The notes: generated by a model not told the origin, from the letters alone. A DNA stretch of 64,000 bases from Marisalimonas sp016777705 (GCF_047717795.1 NZ_CP159808.1:992001-1056000), one strand, 5' to 3'. Positions 26,961 to 37,001 are shown, numbered from the stretch's first letter. Translations and numbers: made by a program.

Positions 26961-27721
26961 GTCCTTTTAACTACATTGAATGGGTTAAAAGCTTGATCGC
27001 CAGCCATAATTTCCATTCTGTTTATATTAATGTTTTTTGGTCTTGTTGCAATCCAGTATACAGCATCAGCTATATCCTCTGGATTAATAACTTTAGTATC
27101 TTTATAAACTTGAGAAGCTTTATCTCTATCACCTTTAAATCTGACAATAGAAAACTCAGTTTCAGCCAGTCCTGGTTCTAAAGAAGTTACATTTATACCT
27201 TTGTTTACTAAATCAGCTCGCAAATTCAAGGAAAACTGACTTACAAAAGCTTTAGTGCCTCCATATACATTCCCACCTGGGTAGGGATAAGATCCTGCAA
27301 CTGAACCAAGGTTAATTATATGACCTTCACCATTTTCAATCATTAAAGGTAATATGTTTCTAGTTGTATAAATCATACCTTTTATGTTTGTGTCTATCAT
27401 TTGGTCCCAATCGTCAAGATTTGCATTATCAGCGCCTTCTAAACCTAATGCAAGACCAGCGTTGTTGCATAAAACACATATATTATTAAAATTTGGTGGA
27501 AGATTATCTATAGCTGTCTTTACAGATCTTCTATCACCTACATCAAAGGATAAAGGTAAAGAACCGTTGCCTAATTCTGCAGCTAGTTCTTCTAAGCGAT
27601 CAGCTCTTCTACCTGTTATAATTGTTTGCCAACCATTTTTGTTAAATAATTTAGCAGTAGCCATGCCAAAACCAGATGTTGCTCCAGTAATAAAAATTGT
27701 TTTAGGTAATTTAGAATTCAT
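26957..27721 (-). CDS. Short-chain dehydrogenase, YdfG-like
   Basis: The 254-residue SDR has the cofactor motif TGATSGFGMA, the NNAG motif, the catalytic serine segment INLGSVAG, and YGGTK as the active-site YxxxK. Similarity in layout is greatest to YdfG-type NADP-dependent 3-hydroxy acid (serine/malonic semialdehyde) dehydrogenases, judging by TGRRADRLEELAAELG and the tail SFRNP-like MAGDQAFNPFNV region. Its start lies 11 bases inside the mazG end, so the two are coupled. Substrate is unproven. Confidence 0.85.
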   Translation of the reverse strand: MNSKLPKTIFITGATSGFGMATAKLFNKNGWQTIITGRRADRLEELAAELGNGSLPLSFDVGDRRSVKTAIDNLPPNFNNICVLCNNAGLALGLEGADNANLDDWDQMIDTNIKGMIYTTRNILPLMIENGEGHIINLGSVAGSYPYPGGNVYGGTKAFVSQFSLNLRADLVNKGINVTSLEPGLAETEFSIVRFKGDRDKASQVYKDTKVINPEDIADAVYWIATRPKNININRMEIMAGDQAFNPFNVVKRT

Positions 27722-28553
27722 TTTTATCCTCTTTAAGTATAGATTTAGCTTTGTTCCATAGTTTCTCGAAATCAGCTTTACTTAAATCATGCCATTTTAA
27801 ATTAGTCTGTTCAAGAATGTTTTCCATAGTGTTAAATCTATGAATAAATTTATTATTTGCTTTTCTTATCGTCTGATCAGGGTCTAATTTTAAATGTCTA
27901 GTTAAGTTTAATATTGTAAAGAAAACATCACCTAGTTCTTCTTCTATATTTTCTTTTTGATTATTCATTATAGCTTCTTTAAGTTCATGTAATTCCTCAT
28001 CTACTTTTGTTAAAACTTGTGTTTCATTGTCCCAATCAAAGTTAAGAGAAGCTGCTTTCTTTTGAATTTTAATGGACCTAATATTTGATGGAATATTAGT
28101 TTCAACTGTATCTAATATATGTTTACTCTCTGTTTTGTTATCACTTTTCTCAGCATTCTTAATTCTCTCCCAACTTTGATTAGGTAAATCTTTGATTTTA
28201 TAAGTATGATCAAATATTTGAGGGTGACGTCTTATTATCTTTTTAGAAATCTCGTTTGCAACATCATCAAAATCAAAATCACCTTTGTCTGCAGCAACTT
28301 GAGAAATTAAAACAACCTGTAATAATAAATCTCCTAATTCGCTTTTAATATTATTAATATCATTAGTTTCTATTGCATTAACTAATTCATATGCTTCTTC
28401 AATAGAGTAGGGGGCTAATGAATGATAATCCTGTTTAATATCCCACGGACAACCTTTGTCAGGATCTCTCAAAATTTCAATTATTTTTCTTATTTTTTCT
28501 ATAGAAACTAATTCATTAAGATTATTTAAATCTGTATCAGAAATTTTTTTCAT
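27711..28553 (-). CDS. mazG: Nucleoside triphosphate pyrophosphohydrolase MazG
   Basis: MazG hydrolyses NTPs and dNTPs to monophosphates, limiting non-canonical nucleotides and modulating ppGpp stress responses. The 280-residue protein has tandem all-alpha MazG domains: the first with GCPWDIKQDYHSLAPYSIEE, EAYELVNAI and ELGDLLLQVVL, the second with KVDEELHELKEAI and EELGDVFFTILNLTRHL. The double-domain length is that of E. coli MazG. In relatives mazG lies near hflX, as here. It is divergent from the DUF502 gene. Confidence 0.94.
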   Translation of the reverse strand: MKKISDTDLNNLNELVSIEKIRKIIEILRDPDKGCPWDIKQDYHSLAPYSIEEAYELVNAIETNDINNIKSELGDLLLQVVLISQVAADKGDFDFDDVANEISKKIIRRHPQIFDHTYKIKDLPNQSWERIKNAEKSDNKTESKHILDTVETNIPSNIRSIKIQKKAASLNFDWDNETQVLTKVDEELHELKEAIMNNQKENIEEELGDVFFTILNLTRHLKLDPDQTIRKANNKFIHRFNTMENILEQTNLKWHDLSKADFEKLWNKAKSILKEDKNEF

Positions 28554-28625
28554 TTGTTTTCCGTTTTTATGTTATTTACTAACTCTATTACTGTATACTT
28601 TATCTATAATATTTGGAGTAGTAAA
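28554..28625. promoter_or_regulatory. Divergent mazG/DUF502 intergenic region
   Basis: These 72 bases lie between the mazG ATG and the preferred TTG start of the DUF502 gene. GGAG at 28615-28618 is a good ribosome binding site 7 bases before that TTG and decides its start. No firm promoter boxes are visible. Confidence 0.35.
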
Positions 28626-29258
28626 TTGCCAGAAAACAATTTAGGAATTTTTGCAAGATTTAGAAGATATTTTCTTGCTGGTATTTTAGTTATTTCTCCA
28701 ATTTTAATAACTATATATGTAACATGGATTATTATAACATTCATAGATGCACAGGTAGCCTCCCTATTACCAGAAAGTTTAGATTTTACAAAAAAACTAC
28801 CTCATCAAATTCCTGGTATAGGATTAATAATAAGCATTGTTTTTATTACTTTCATAGGTGCTTTGACACCTGGTTTTTTAGGTAGAACGCTTCTAAAATC
28901 TGGAGAACGAGTTTTAGATAAAATGCCAGTAGTAAGGAGTGTTTATGGAGCTATTAAACAAGTAATGGAAACTGTTATGTCAACTAACTCTAATAGTTTT
29001 AGAGAAGTTGTTTTAGTAGAATATCCAAGGAAAGGTATTTGGGTTATAGGCTTTGTAACTGGAGAAACTAAAGGTGAGGTCCAAACATTAAAAAAAGAAA
29101 AACTAATAAATGTCTTTATACCTACCACTCCTAATCCAACAAGTGGTTTTCTTTTGTTTTTACCCAAAAAAGACTTGATTTATATGCATATGAAAGTTGA
29201 GGATGCAGTTAAAATGGTGATTTCAGGAGGTATAGTAACTCCTAAAATTAAAAAATAA
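28626..29258 (+). CDS. DUF502 family inner membrane protein
   Basis: I choose the TTG at 28626 (210 residues) because GGAG stands 7 bases upstream and the protein then begins with FARFRRYFLAGILVISPILI, like other members of the family; the frame is open upstream but adds an atypical segment. Two membrane helices are visible (about residues 14-38 and 65-88), then a soluble domain with GRTLLKSGERVLDKMPVVRSVYG, VLVEYPRKGIWVIGFVTGE and FIPTTPNPTSGFLL. DUF502 proteins have no established function in bacteria; a plant homolog family (COV1-like) exists. In alphaproteobacteria the gene commonly neighbours recG, as here. Confidence 0.85.
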   Translation: MPENNLGIFARFRRYFLAGILVISPILITIYVTWIIITFIDAQVASLLPESLDFTKKLPHQIPGIGLIISIVFITFIGALTPGFLGRTLLKSGERVLDKMPVVRSVYGAIKQVMETVMSTNSNSFREVVLVEYPRKGIWVIGFVTGETKGEVQTLKKEKLINVFIPTTPNPTSGFLLFLPKKDLIYMHMKVEDAVKMVISGGIVTPKIKK

Positions 29259-29271
29259 TTCACTAGTTCAT

Positions 29272-31398
29272 TTAACCACCTTTCAATAATTTTATAGCTT
29301 CATTATTTTCAAAAATTGATAATAAAGTATTAATTTTTAAACGTTCTTTATCATTTTTTATTAAATTAGATGCTTCTTTCCTTGCCAATTCAATTAAATC
29401 ACTATGTACATGCAAATCAACGAATTTAAAGTCTACATTTCCGGATTGCTTGCTTCCAAGAACTTCTCCAGGACCTCTTAAGATTAAATCTTGTTCAGAA
29501 ATTACGAAACCGTCATTTGTATCCTTCAAAATCTTAAGTCTTGAATGAGCTATTGGTGTTAATTCTGTTTTATATAATAAAATACATGAGGATTCTTTAT
29601 CATTTCTTCCTACTCTTCCTCTTAATTGATGAACCTGAGCTAATCCAAACCTTTCAGCACATTCAATCACCATGATGGTTGCATTAGGTATGTCTACACC
29701 GACTTCAATTACTGTTGTAGCAACGAGAATCTTACTTTTCCCATTTTTAAAATCATTCATAGAATTTTCTCTATCTATTTTGTCCTGCTTTCCATGTACC
29801 AATGATATATTACAATCCTTAAAATAATTTTTTAAATAATCAAATCTTTCATTAACTGCTATTAAGTCTGTGCTCTCAGATTCTTCAATTAATGGACAAA
29901 CCCAGTATATTAATGCTTCATTTTCTATCGCTCTTTTTATAGATTTTAAAACATCCTCTATTTTACTTTGAGGTAAAACATATGTTTTGATAGGTTTTCT
30001 ACCTTTGGGTTTTTCTGTAATAGTTGAAATGTTCATGTCGCCATATGCGGTTAAAGCTAAAGACCTAGGTATTGGTGTTGCCGTCATTACTAAAATATTA
30101 ACATTACTTCCTTTTTCAGTTATTTTAACTCTCTGATTAACACCAAATCTATGTTGTTCGTCAATAACAGCTAAAGATAGATTTTTATAATTTACTTTTT
30201 CTGATATTAAGGCATGTGTACCAACAATAATTTTTATAGATCCATTAGCGATATCTTCAATAATAGCCAATCTTTCTTTTTTATTATAACTACCCTTTGA
30301 CTCTCCTAATAATAGACACACATTTATATTCAATGGTTTGAGAAATTCATTAATGGTATTGAAATGTTGAATTGCTAATATTTCCGTTGGAACTAAAAGT
30401 ACACTTTGAGAACCATCAGAAATTGAACTAAGCATAGTTATTAGTGCAACAATCGTTTTACCTGATCCTACATCACCTTGAAGCATTCTAATCATAGTGT
30501 TATTACTATGAAGATCTGAAAGAATTTCATTTACAACTTCATTTTGATTTTTAGTTAATTTAAAGGGGAGTAAATTGTAGAGTTTTTCTAAAATATTATC
30601 ATGTTTTTCAATGTTTTTAATTGTCTTTTCTTTTGAGATCTTACTTTTAATAAGTAACATGGATATTTGATTAGCTATAAGTTCATCTAAAGCAAGACGT
30701 CTTCTATAATTACTAATTAATTCGGTATCAGACATTTTATTTGGGTTATGGGTTTTAACTATGCATTCTTTCCAATTAGGTAAATTAAGTTTATTAATAG
30801 TATCTTGCGATAACCATTCTTCAAAATACGGTATTTGTTTTAAACACTCACTGACAAGCTTTGATATAAATTTTTGATTAAAACCAATAAACAATGGATA
30901 TATTGTTTCAATCTTAGGTATCAAGTTCCTTTGATTATTAGTAGTTACATAATCAGGATGAACAATTTGGCCAACTCCACTAAAATTTTCGAATTTTCCA
31001 CTTACAATAATTTTGTTTCCAACTTTATAAATGTTTCTTAAATATTTTGTGTTTTGACCAAAATATATTAAATCCAATCTAATATTTTTTTCTTGGTCTA
31101 ATCCAAATGTAATTATTCTTGATATGTTATTTTTTTTTCTAAAATTAAAAGGAGGTATAATAATCTCCACAACCTCAACTTCACAGGTAATAATTGAACC
31201 ATGTTCAATAGTTCTTAAGGATGTATTTTGAAATCTATCTATAGCTTTTATGGGTAAATAAAATAAGATATTAATGATATAAGGGCCTATTTTTTTTTTT
31301 AATACGGTAAGTCTTTTTTCGCCAACACCATTCAATTTGCTTATTGAAGAAAATAAGTTAAAAATAGTTTGTGGTCTTTTGATTAAAAAATTAGACAA
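29272..31398 (-). CDS. recG: ATP-dependent DNA helicase RecG
   Basis: RecG remodels stalled replication forks and Holliday junctions. The 708-residue protein has an N-terminal wedge/OB domain (LNGVGEKRLTVLKK near the start), helicase motif I GDVGSGKTIVALI, a DEQH box (AVIDEQHRFGVNQR), TATPIPRSLALT, and motif VI QLRGRVGRNDK, ending with the TRG-like segment. It starts at TTG with AAAGG somewhat far upstream. It is divergent from sdhE-mfd, an arrangement well conserved in this class. Confidence 0.96.
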   Translation of the reverse strand: MSNFLIKRPQTIFNLFSSISKLNGVGEKRLTVLKKKIGPYIINILFYLPIKAIDRFQNTSLRTIEHGSIITCEVEVVEIIIPPFNFRKKNNISRIITFGLDQEKNIRLDLIYFGQNTKYLRNIYKVGNKIIVSGKFENFSGVGQIVHPDYVTTNNQRNLIPKIETIYPLFIGFNQKFISKLVSECLKQIPYFEEWLSQDTINKLNLPNWKECIVKTHNPNKMSDTELISNYRRRLALDELIANQISMLLIKSKISKEKTIKNIEKHDNILEKLYNLLPFKLTKNQNEVVNEILSDLHSNNTMIRMLQGDVGSGKTIVALITMLSSISDGSQSVLLVPTEILAIQHFNTINEFLKPLNINVCLLLGESKGSYNKKERLAIIEDIANGSIKIIVGTHALISEKVNYKNLSLAVIDEQHRFGVNQRVKITEKGSNVNILVMTATPIPRSLALTAYGDMNISTITEKPKGRKPIKTYVLPQSKIEDVLKSIKRAIENEALIYWVCPLIEESESTDLIAVNERFDYLKNYFKDCNISLVHGKQDKIDRENSMNDFKNGKSKILVATTVIEVGVDIPNATIMVIECAERFGLAQVHQLRGRVGRNDKESSCILLYKTELTPIAHSRLKILKDTNDGFVISEQDLILRGPGEVLGSKQSGNVDFKFVDLHVHSDLIELARKEASNLIKNDKERLKINTLLSIFENNEAIKLLKGG

Positions 31399-31460
31399 GA
31401 TTTAAAAAACCTTTATTTATTGCACTCACGTTAACTATATACTAATTAAACGAGATTATA
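31399..31460. promoter_or_regulatory. Divergent recG/sdhE intergenic region
   Basis: These 62 bases separate two divergent TTG-started genes, so both promoters and both ribosome binding sites must overlap here. TATACT is present near 31437 on the plus strand as a possible -10 for sdhE; support beyond that is weak. Confidence 0.3.
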
Positions 31461-31724
31461 TTGGAAAATAGAAGTAATTTTATTAAAAAATTAATTTACA
31501 GATCTAAATACACAGGCACCCGTGAGACAGATATTTTGCTTGGTGACTTTGCTGATAATAATATTAACAAACTTAATAATTCTGAATTATTAGCATATCA
31601 AAAATTACTAGATTCTGGAGACCCTCGTATATGGCGTTTATCTATTGATATTGAACCAACTAAATCTGAACAAGAAAAATTTATTATTAAAATGATAAAA
31701 AAATATAAAGGTTTTAATGTTTAA
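31461..31724 (+). CDS. sdhE: FAD assembly factor SdhE
   Basis: SdhE (succinate dehydrogenase assembly factor 2) promotes covalent attachment of FAD to SdhA. The 87-residue protein has the diagnostic GTRETDILLGDF near residue 19 (equivalent to RGxxE) and the C-terminal DPRIWRL segment. The start is a TTG. It overlaps mfd by 8 bases and lies between recG and mfd, its usual alphaproteobacterial place. The sdh genes themselves are not in this window. Confidence 0.92.
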   Translation: MENRSNFIKKLIYRSKYTGTRETDILLGDFADNNINKLNNSELLAYQKLLDSGDPRIWRLSIDIEPTKSEQEKFIIKMIKKYKGFNV

Positions 31725-34700
31725 TCAAAATTTTAACATTGATAATCTTGATGGTTTTTATGGCGTCAGAGATGGTCTTATACCATTTTTACTATCTTCA
31801 TTAGTTCAAACAAATAACGTTCTTTATATTGCTAAAAATGATTTGGAACTATCCAATATATATAATTTCTTTTTAGAAAATTTTCAAAATGTTAATGTTT
31901 ATAGTATACCTGCTTGGGATTGCCTTCCTTACGACATTTCATCACCAAATTTTAACATTATAAGTGAACGTGTTAAGTCATTTACCAAACTTTCCTTTTT
32001 TAGAGGAATAGATAATAAAAATATAATTCTGACAACTGTTAATGGCCTTCTAATTAAAACAGCACCAAGAAATTTTTATTCCTCAAATTTTTTAAATATT
32101 ACTAAACACGACATAAATTCTTTAAAGCATATAAGTAATTTTTTAAGTAAAATAGGTTATACACGTGTTGAAACAGTTAGAGAATCTGGTGAGTTTGGAA
32201 TAAGAGGTAGTATTCTAGATTTGTTTCCTGTTGGTTCATCAAAAGCCTTTAGGATAGATTTTATTGGTGATGAAATAGATTCAATGAAGGTAATGGATCC
32301 ATTAACTCAAAGATCTAGTGATTTAATAAATAATATTGATGTTTATCCATCTAATGAATATTTATTAGATGAAAAAAACATAAAGAACTTTAGACAAAAA
32401 TTTAGATTAGCTTCAGGATCAAAAAGTTTAAAAAGCCACACTTATGAAAAGGTTTCTTCGGGTGTTAAATTTCAAGGTATTGAACATTTTTTACCTTTAA
32501 TTCATCAAAGTCCTCTTAGTTCTATCTTTGATTTTTTTTATAGTGACCCTAAATCAGTTGTTGTTTTAGCAAAAAAATTTTTTAGTTTAATTAACAAGCG
32601 TTATGAAGAGATAGAAAATTTTGTAGATGAGAGAAAATTTGAGAAATCTGATAATAGCGTAGTTAAAGTTGATGATCTCTATTTGAGTAAACAGGAATTA
32701 GATGAAAAGCTTGCACTTTATAAAACAATAGAATTAAACGAATTTGATTATTTAGATAATAAAACTAAAAAAGTTATAAATTTATATTCAAAACCTTTGT
32801 TAATACCCAATGATCCAAATTTACTTAATAATAATAGAATAAGTATGTTTGTTAAATTTTGTATAAACCAATATTTAAATAATAAAAAAATCTTAATAGT
32901 TACAGAAGATAAATCAAGATTAACGAACTTAATAAACTTTTTTGATGATGATTTTAAGAAACATAACATCAATTTCAATGTTATAGAAATTGAAAAATTG
33001 GTTTCCACACAAATTACAAATAATTTTAATTTTTCTAGTTCACCATATATAGAAAGTTTTGAGATTAATGATCATTTAATTGTGTTTGACCGTGACATAT
33101 TTGGTACTGCTGAAAAAAAGAAAAAATCTTGGCGAAGAAAAACTGAAAATTTTCTAAAAGACGTAAATAATATTGATACAGGTGATCTGGTTGCACATAT
33201 AGACCATGGAATTGGAAAGTATGATGGATTAGAGAAAATTGTTACTAATGGTATTGATCATGATTGTTTAAGATTATTATATCATGGTGGAGATAAGTTG
33301 TATTTACCTGTAGAAAATATGAACCTCTTAAGTAGAGTTGGTGATAATAATTTATCAAGAGATTTAGATAAATTAGGAGCAGCTAATTGGCAAAACAGAA
33401 AGGCAAATGTAAGAAAAAAAATTAAAGATATGGCAGAAAAATTAATTCGAGTAGCTGCTCAAAGAGAAATTATATCCACAGAAAAACTTCTAATTCCAGA
33501 TGAATATTATACATTTTCTAAAAATTTTCCCTTTGAATTAACAGATGATCAAGAAACTGCAATTAATGATATAATTGCTGATCTTGAAACTGGCAAGCTG
33601 ATGGATAGACTTATATGTGGTGATGTTGGTTTTGGTAAAACAGAAGTAGCTCTTAGAGCATCATTCATAGTCGCAAATGCAGGTTATCAAGTGGCTTTAG
33701 TTGCTCCAACAACAATTTTAGTAAAGCAACATTTTAAAAGTTTTTTTGATAGATTTAAAAAGTCATCTTTAAGTATTGCATCACTTTCTAGAATGACAAG
33801 TTTAAAAGATCGAAAGAAAGTAAAAGATGATCTCAAATCTGGAAATATTAACGTAGTTATTGGAACACATGCATTATTATCAAATGACATTGACTTTAAT
33901 AATCTAGGTTTACTAATAGTTGATGAAGAGCAACATTTTGGAGTAGGGCAAAAGGAAAAGATTAAAGAACTACAAGGAAATATACATGTTTTAACTTTAA
34001 CAGCAACACCAATTCCAAGAACTCTTCAACTATCATTATCCGGACTAAAAGAGTTAAGTTTAATTACCACTCCACCTATTAATAGATTGTCTGTTAGAAC
34101 CTTTGTATTAGAATGGGATAACGTTGTCTTAATTGATGCTTTATTAAGAGAAAAAAATAGAGGAGGACAAACTTTTGTTGTATGTCCAAGAGTTAGAGAT
34201 ATTGACGATTTATATCAAAAAATTAATAGAATGGTTCCAAATTTAGTTATTAGTGTAGCTCATGGGCAAATGAAAATAGATGAATTAGATAAGTCTATTA
34301 ATTCATTCTCTGAAGGTAAATCAGATATTTTGATTTCTACGAATATAATTGAGTCTGGTATAGACATCCCAAATGCTAATACTATGATCATACACAAATC
34401 AGATTTGTTTGGTCTTTCTCAATTATATCAATTGAGAGGTAGAGTAGGTCGTGGAAAACATAGAGCTTACTCTTACTTTACTATTGAGCCAGGTAAAATT
34501 TTGTTAAATAAATCTCAACAAAGATTAGATGTCATCAAAACATTAGATAATTTAGGAGCTGGTTTTTCGCTTGCCAGTTATGATATGGATATTAGAGGGT
34601 CAGGTAATCTTTTAGGGGATGAACAATCAGGACAAATTAAAGAAGTTGGTGTTGAATTGTATCAAGACATGCTAAAAGAAGCGGTAAGTTCGTATAAAGA

Positions 34701-35172
34701 TAGTAGTAAAAAAATCGAAGAGCTTTGGTCTCCATCAATCTCTCTTGGTCTATCGATACTTATTCCTGAGGACTATGTTTTTGATCTTCCTACTAGAATG
34801 TCTCTGTATAGAAAAGCAGGTGAATTAAGTTCACCTGAGGATATAAATACTTTTACCGAAGAATTATTTGATAGATTTGGCCCTCCACCTGAAGAAGTTA
34901 ATAATTTGCTTATGACTTTAATGATAAAAAACAAGTGTTTATACAATAAAATTAATATTATAGATGCTGGGCCAAAAGGAGTTTTATTAGGTTTTAAAAA
35001 TAACTTTTTTAATAATGCAGATAAGCTTTTAGGATGGGTAACAAAGAAAAGCGGTCAAGTTAAGATTAGGCCAGATCAAAAATTATTCTTGCAAAAAACA
35101 CTAAATACAAGAGAAGAAAAATTTAATGCTGTCCTAAGTTTAATTGAAGAGTTACAACTTTTTAATAATTAA
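31717..35172 (+). CDS. mfd: Transcription-repair coupling factor Mfd
   Basis: Mfd removes RNA polymerase stalled at DNA lesions and recruits UvrA. The 1151-residue protein has the UvrB-like N-terminal module (AWDCLPYDISSPNFNIISER), the RNA polymerase interaction domain (GDLVAHIDHGIGKYDGLEKI), the RecG-like translocase with Walker A GDVGFGKTEVALRA, DEEQHFGVGQKEK, TATPIPRTLQLS and QLRGRVGRGKH, and the C-terminal TRG and D7 domains. Length is normal and I see no frameshift. Its start overlaps sdhE by 8 bases. Confidence 0.97.
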   Translation: MFNQNFNIDNLDGFYGVRDGLIPFLLSSLVQTNNVLYIAKNDLELSNIYNFFLENFQNVNVYSIPAWDCLPYDISSPNFNIISERVKSFTKLSFFRGIDNKNIILTTVNGLLIKTAPRNFYSSNFLNITKHDINSLKHISNFLSKIGYTRVETVRESGEFGIRGSILDLFPVGSSKAFRIDFIGDEIDSMKVMDPLTQRSSDLINNIDVYPSNEYLLDEKNIKNFRQKFRLASGSKSLKSHTYEKVSSGVKFQGIEHFLPLIHQSPLSSIFDFFYSDPKSVVVLAKKFFSLINKRYEEIENFVDERKFEKSDNSVVKVDDLYLSKQELDEKLALYKTIELNEFDYLDNKTKKVINLYSKPLLIPNDPNLLNNNRISMFVKFCINQYLNNKKILIVTEDKSRLTNLINFFDDDFKKHNINFNVIEIEKLVSTQITNNFNFSSSPYIESFEINDHLIVFDRDIFGTAEKKKKSWRRKTENFLKDVNNIDTGDLVAHIDHGIGKYDGLEKIVTNGIDHDCLRLLYHGGDKLYLPVENMNLLSRVGDNNLSRDLDKLGAANWQNRKANVRKKIKDMAEKLIRVAAQREIISTEKLLIPDEYYTFSKNFPFELTDDQETAINDIIADLETGKLMDRLICGDVGFGKTEVALRASFIVANAGYQVALVAPTTILVKQHFKSFFDRFKKSSLSIASLSRMTSLKDRKKVKDDLKSGNINVVIGTHALLSNDIDFNNLGLLIVDEEQHFGVGQKEKIKELQGNIHVLTLTATPIPRTLQLSLSGLKELSLITTPPINRLSVRTFVLEWDNVVLIDALLREKNRGGQTFVVCPRVRDIDDLYQKINRMVPNLVISVAHGQMKIDELDKSINSFSEGKSDILISTNIIESGIDIPNANTMIIHKSDLFGLSQLYQLRGRVGRGKHRAYSYFTIEPGKILLNKSQQRLDVIKTLDNLGAGFSLASYDMDIRGSGNLLGDEQSGQIKEVGVELYQDMLKEAVSSYKDSSKKIEELWSPSISLGLSILIPEDYVFDLPTRMSLYRKAGELSSPEDINTFTEELFDRFGPPPEEVNNLLMTLMIKNKCLYNKINIIDAGPKGVLLGFKNNFFNNADKLLGWVTKKSGQVKIRPDQKLFLQKTLNTREEKFNAVLSLIEELQLFNN

Positions 35173-35180
35173 TTTTTAAA

Positions 35181-35621
35181 TTACCAAGTTCCAGTGTTTT
35201 TCATGCTTTTCCAAGGCTCCATAAGCTCAAGGTTTTCACCCTGTTGAAGCAATTCAATCGAAATATTATCAGGTGACTTTACAAAAGCCATTCTACCTTC
35301 TCTAGGAGGTCTATTAATAATTACACCATTATCCATCAATTTTTGGCAAGTTTCATATATATTTTTAACTGATAACGCAAGATGACCAAAATTTCTACCA
35401 GATCCATAAGTTTCTGGTTCCCAATTATAAGTCAATTCAATTTCAGGTGACCTTGTTTCAATAGCTGTGTTCTCGTCTTCTGGAGCTGCTAAAAAAATTA
35501 GTGTGAACTTTCCTTCAGGCACATCTTTACGTCTTATTTCAACAAGACCTAATTTATTACAATAAAAGTCAATTGAATCTTCAATGTTTGTAACTCTAAT
35601 CATTGTATGCAAGAATTTCAT
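35181..35621 (-). CDS. gloA: Lactoylglutathione lyase (glyoxalase I)
   Basis: The 146-residue protein fits a single-domain glyoxalase I, which isomerises the methylglyoxal-glutathione hemithioacetal. It opens LHTMIRVTNIEDSIDFYCNKLG (first metal ligand region), has IELTYNWEPETYGSGRNFGHLA with conserved Glu and His, and ends FVKSPDNISIELLQ with the last Glu ligand. It converges with mfd, 8 bases apart. The tail (GENLELMEPWKSM) resembles alphaproteobacterial GloA. Confidence is high for family, good for function. Confidence 0.9.
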   Translation of the reverse strand: MKFLHTMIRVTNIEDSIDFYCNKLGLVEIRRKDVPEGKFTLIFLAAPEDENTAIETRSPEIELTYNWEPETYGSGRNFGHLALSVKNIYETCQKLMDNGVIINRPPREGRMAFVKSPDNISIELLQQGENLELMEPWKSMKNTGTW

Positions 35622-35719
35622 TTTTAAACCTATATCTGTTGTATTTTATATATCGCAATATATAATTTAAATGTAAAGAAGTTAATAAGTACTATTTTTT
35701 AAAATAAGAAACTAGATAA

Positions 35720-36856
35720 ATGAAATTAGAGAAATTTGAAGTTGGATATAATATACCTGCAAAAGTGGGTATGAATATTAAAGATGTCCAAACACCTTCT
35801 TTAATAATAGATTATAAAATATTTGAAAATAATATTTTAAAAATGAAAGAATTTATTACAAATAACAAAGTAAAATTAAGACCCCATGCTAAAATGCATA
35901 AATCAATTGATGTTGCAAATTTTCAAATAAATAATGGGGGTGCACACGGTATTTGTTGTCAAAAAGTAAGTGAAGCTGAAGTGTTTTTTAGACATGGTAT
36001 TAAAGATATATTGATTACTAACCAAGTAACTGATCTTTTAAAAATTGATAGATTAACAAAAATTGATACAAAAAATTGCAATATAAGTTGTTGTGTAGAT
36101 AATGAAGAAAATATTATTAACATCCAAAATTCAGCTTTTGAAAATAATTCTATTATTAATGTTTATATAGAATATGACTGTGGAGCTAATAGATGTGGGT
36201 TAGAATCCTTCAAAGAAATACAAAGCTTAATAGATTTAATTAACACAATGTCAAATATTAAATTTGAAGGTTTTCAAGCTTATAATGGGTCCATACAACA
36301 TATTGAAGATTTTGTACAAAGAAAGATAAATGTTCAAGAGACATGTAATAAAATTAGATCTTTAAAAACAAGATTTAAAGATTACTCTCCAATTATAACA
36401 GGTGTTGGCACAGGATGTTTTGACCTAGAAGTTAAAGAAAATGTCTATGATGAAATTCAAGTAGGTTCATATGCATTTATGGATGCTCACTATTCATCTT
36501 TAAAAAAAGACAGTAAGGTAAATAATACTATTAATTTTAAAAATGCGTTATTTGTATTATCAAATGTAATGTCTACTTCCGTAAAAAAACAAGCTGTTGT
36601 AGATGCAGGGTTAAAATCAATGTCCTTAGACAGCGGTTTACCAACAGTTTTTAATTATGACTTAAAGTATATCAATTGCTCAGATGAACATGGTGTAATA
36701 GAAGATTTAGATAATTTACTTAAAATTAATGATAAAGTTTTTTTAATACCTGGTCACTGTGATCCTACTTGTAATCTTCATGATTGGTATGTTGTAAAAA
36801 AAGACAATATTGTAATTGACCTTTGGCCGGTGTCTGCTAGGGGTTTTAGCTATTAA
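35720..36856 (+). CDS. DSD1/D-threonine aldolase-like PLP enzyme
   Basis: The 378-residue protein has an alanine-racemase-like TIM barrel at the N-terminus (TPSLIIDYKIFENNI; LRPHAKMHKS with the PLP lysine region) and the DSD1-type C-terminal domain with the metal-binding PGHCDPTCNLHDWYV. Family members include D-threonine aldolase and D-threo-3-hydroxyaspartate or D-serine dehydratase, which need PLP and a divalent metal. The exact substrate is not determinable here. It stands alone, divergent from gloA, so it may scavenge D-hydroxy amino acids from dissolved organic matter. Confidence 0.85.
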   Translation: MKLEKFEVGYNIPAKVGMNIKDVQTPSLIIDYKIFENNILKMKEFITNNKVKLRPHAKMHKSIDVANFQINNGGAHGICCQKVSEAEVFFRHGIKDILITNQVTDLLKIDRLTKIDTKNCNISCCVDNEENIINIQNSAFENNSIINVYIEYDCGANRCGLESFKEIQSLIDLINTMSNIKFEGFQAYNGSIQHIEDFVQRKINVQETCNKIRSLKTRFKDYSPIITGVGTGCFDLEVKENVYDEIQVGSYAFMDAHYSSLKKDSKVNNTINFKNALFVLSNVMSTSVKKQAVVDAGLKSMSLDSGLPTVFNYDLKYINCSDEHGVIEDLDNLLKINDKVFLIPGHCDPTCNLHDWYVVKKDNIVIDLWPVSARGFSY

Positions 36857-36943
36857 TGTTTTTTATAAATATTAATGAAATAAATGTTTTAAATAAAAAA
36901 ATAAACTTTTAAAAATTCTAAATGAGATATATGAAGTTAATCT

Positions 36944-37001
36944 AACTAATAATGCTCCATAGAAAGCTACAGAGCGATGTAAAGGATTAGTTGTTGCATG
37001 G
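36944..37001 (+). other. Candidate structured leader RNA upstream of HExxH gene
   Basis: In an otherwise A/T-only gap, this patch is richer in G and C. AACTAAT (36944-36950) can pair with ATTAGTT (36986-36992), ATGC (36952-36955) with GCAT (36996-36999), which would cross the first stem and make a pseudoknot, and GCTC (36954-36957) with GAGC (36972-36975) as a competing local hairpin. It lies 48 bases before the likely start of the next gene. I match it to no known riboswitch class; pairings this short may be chance. Confidence 0.25.

Noticed and set aside
36944..37001. Known riboswitch (preQ1, SAM-II, SAM-V)
   Set aside because: An AGCTACA string recalls preQ1-I loops, but the A-rich tail and pairing partners are missing and the downstream gene does not fit.
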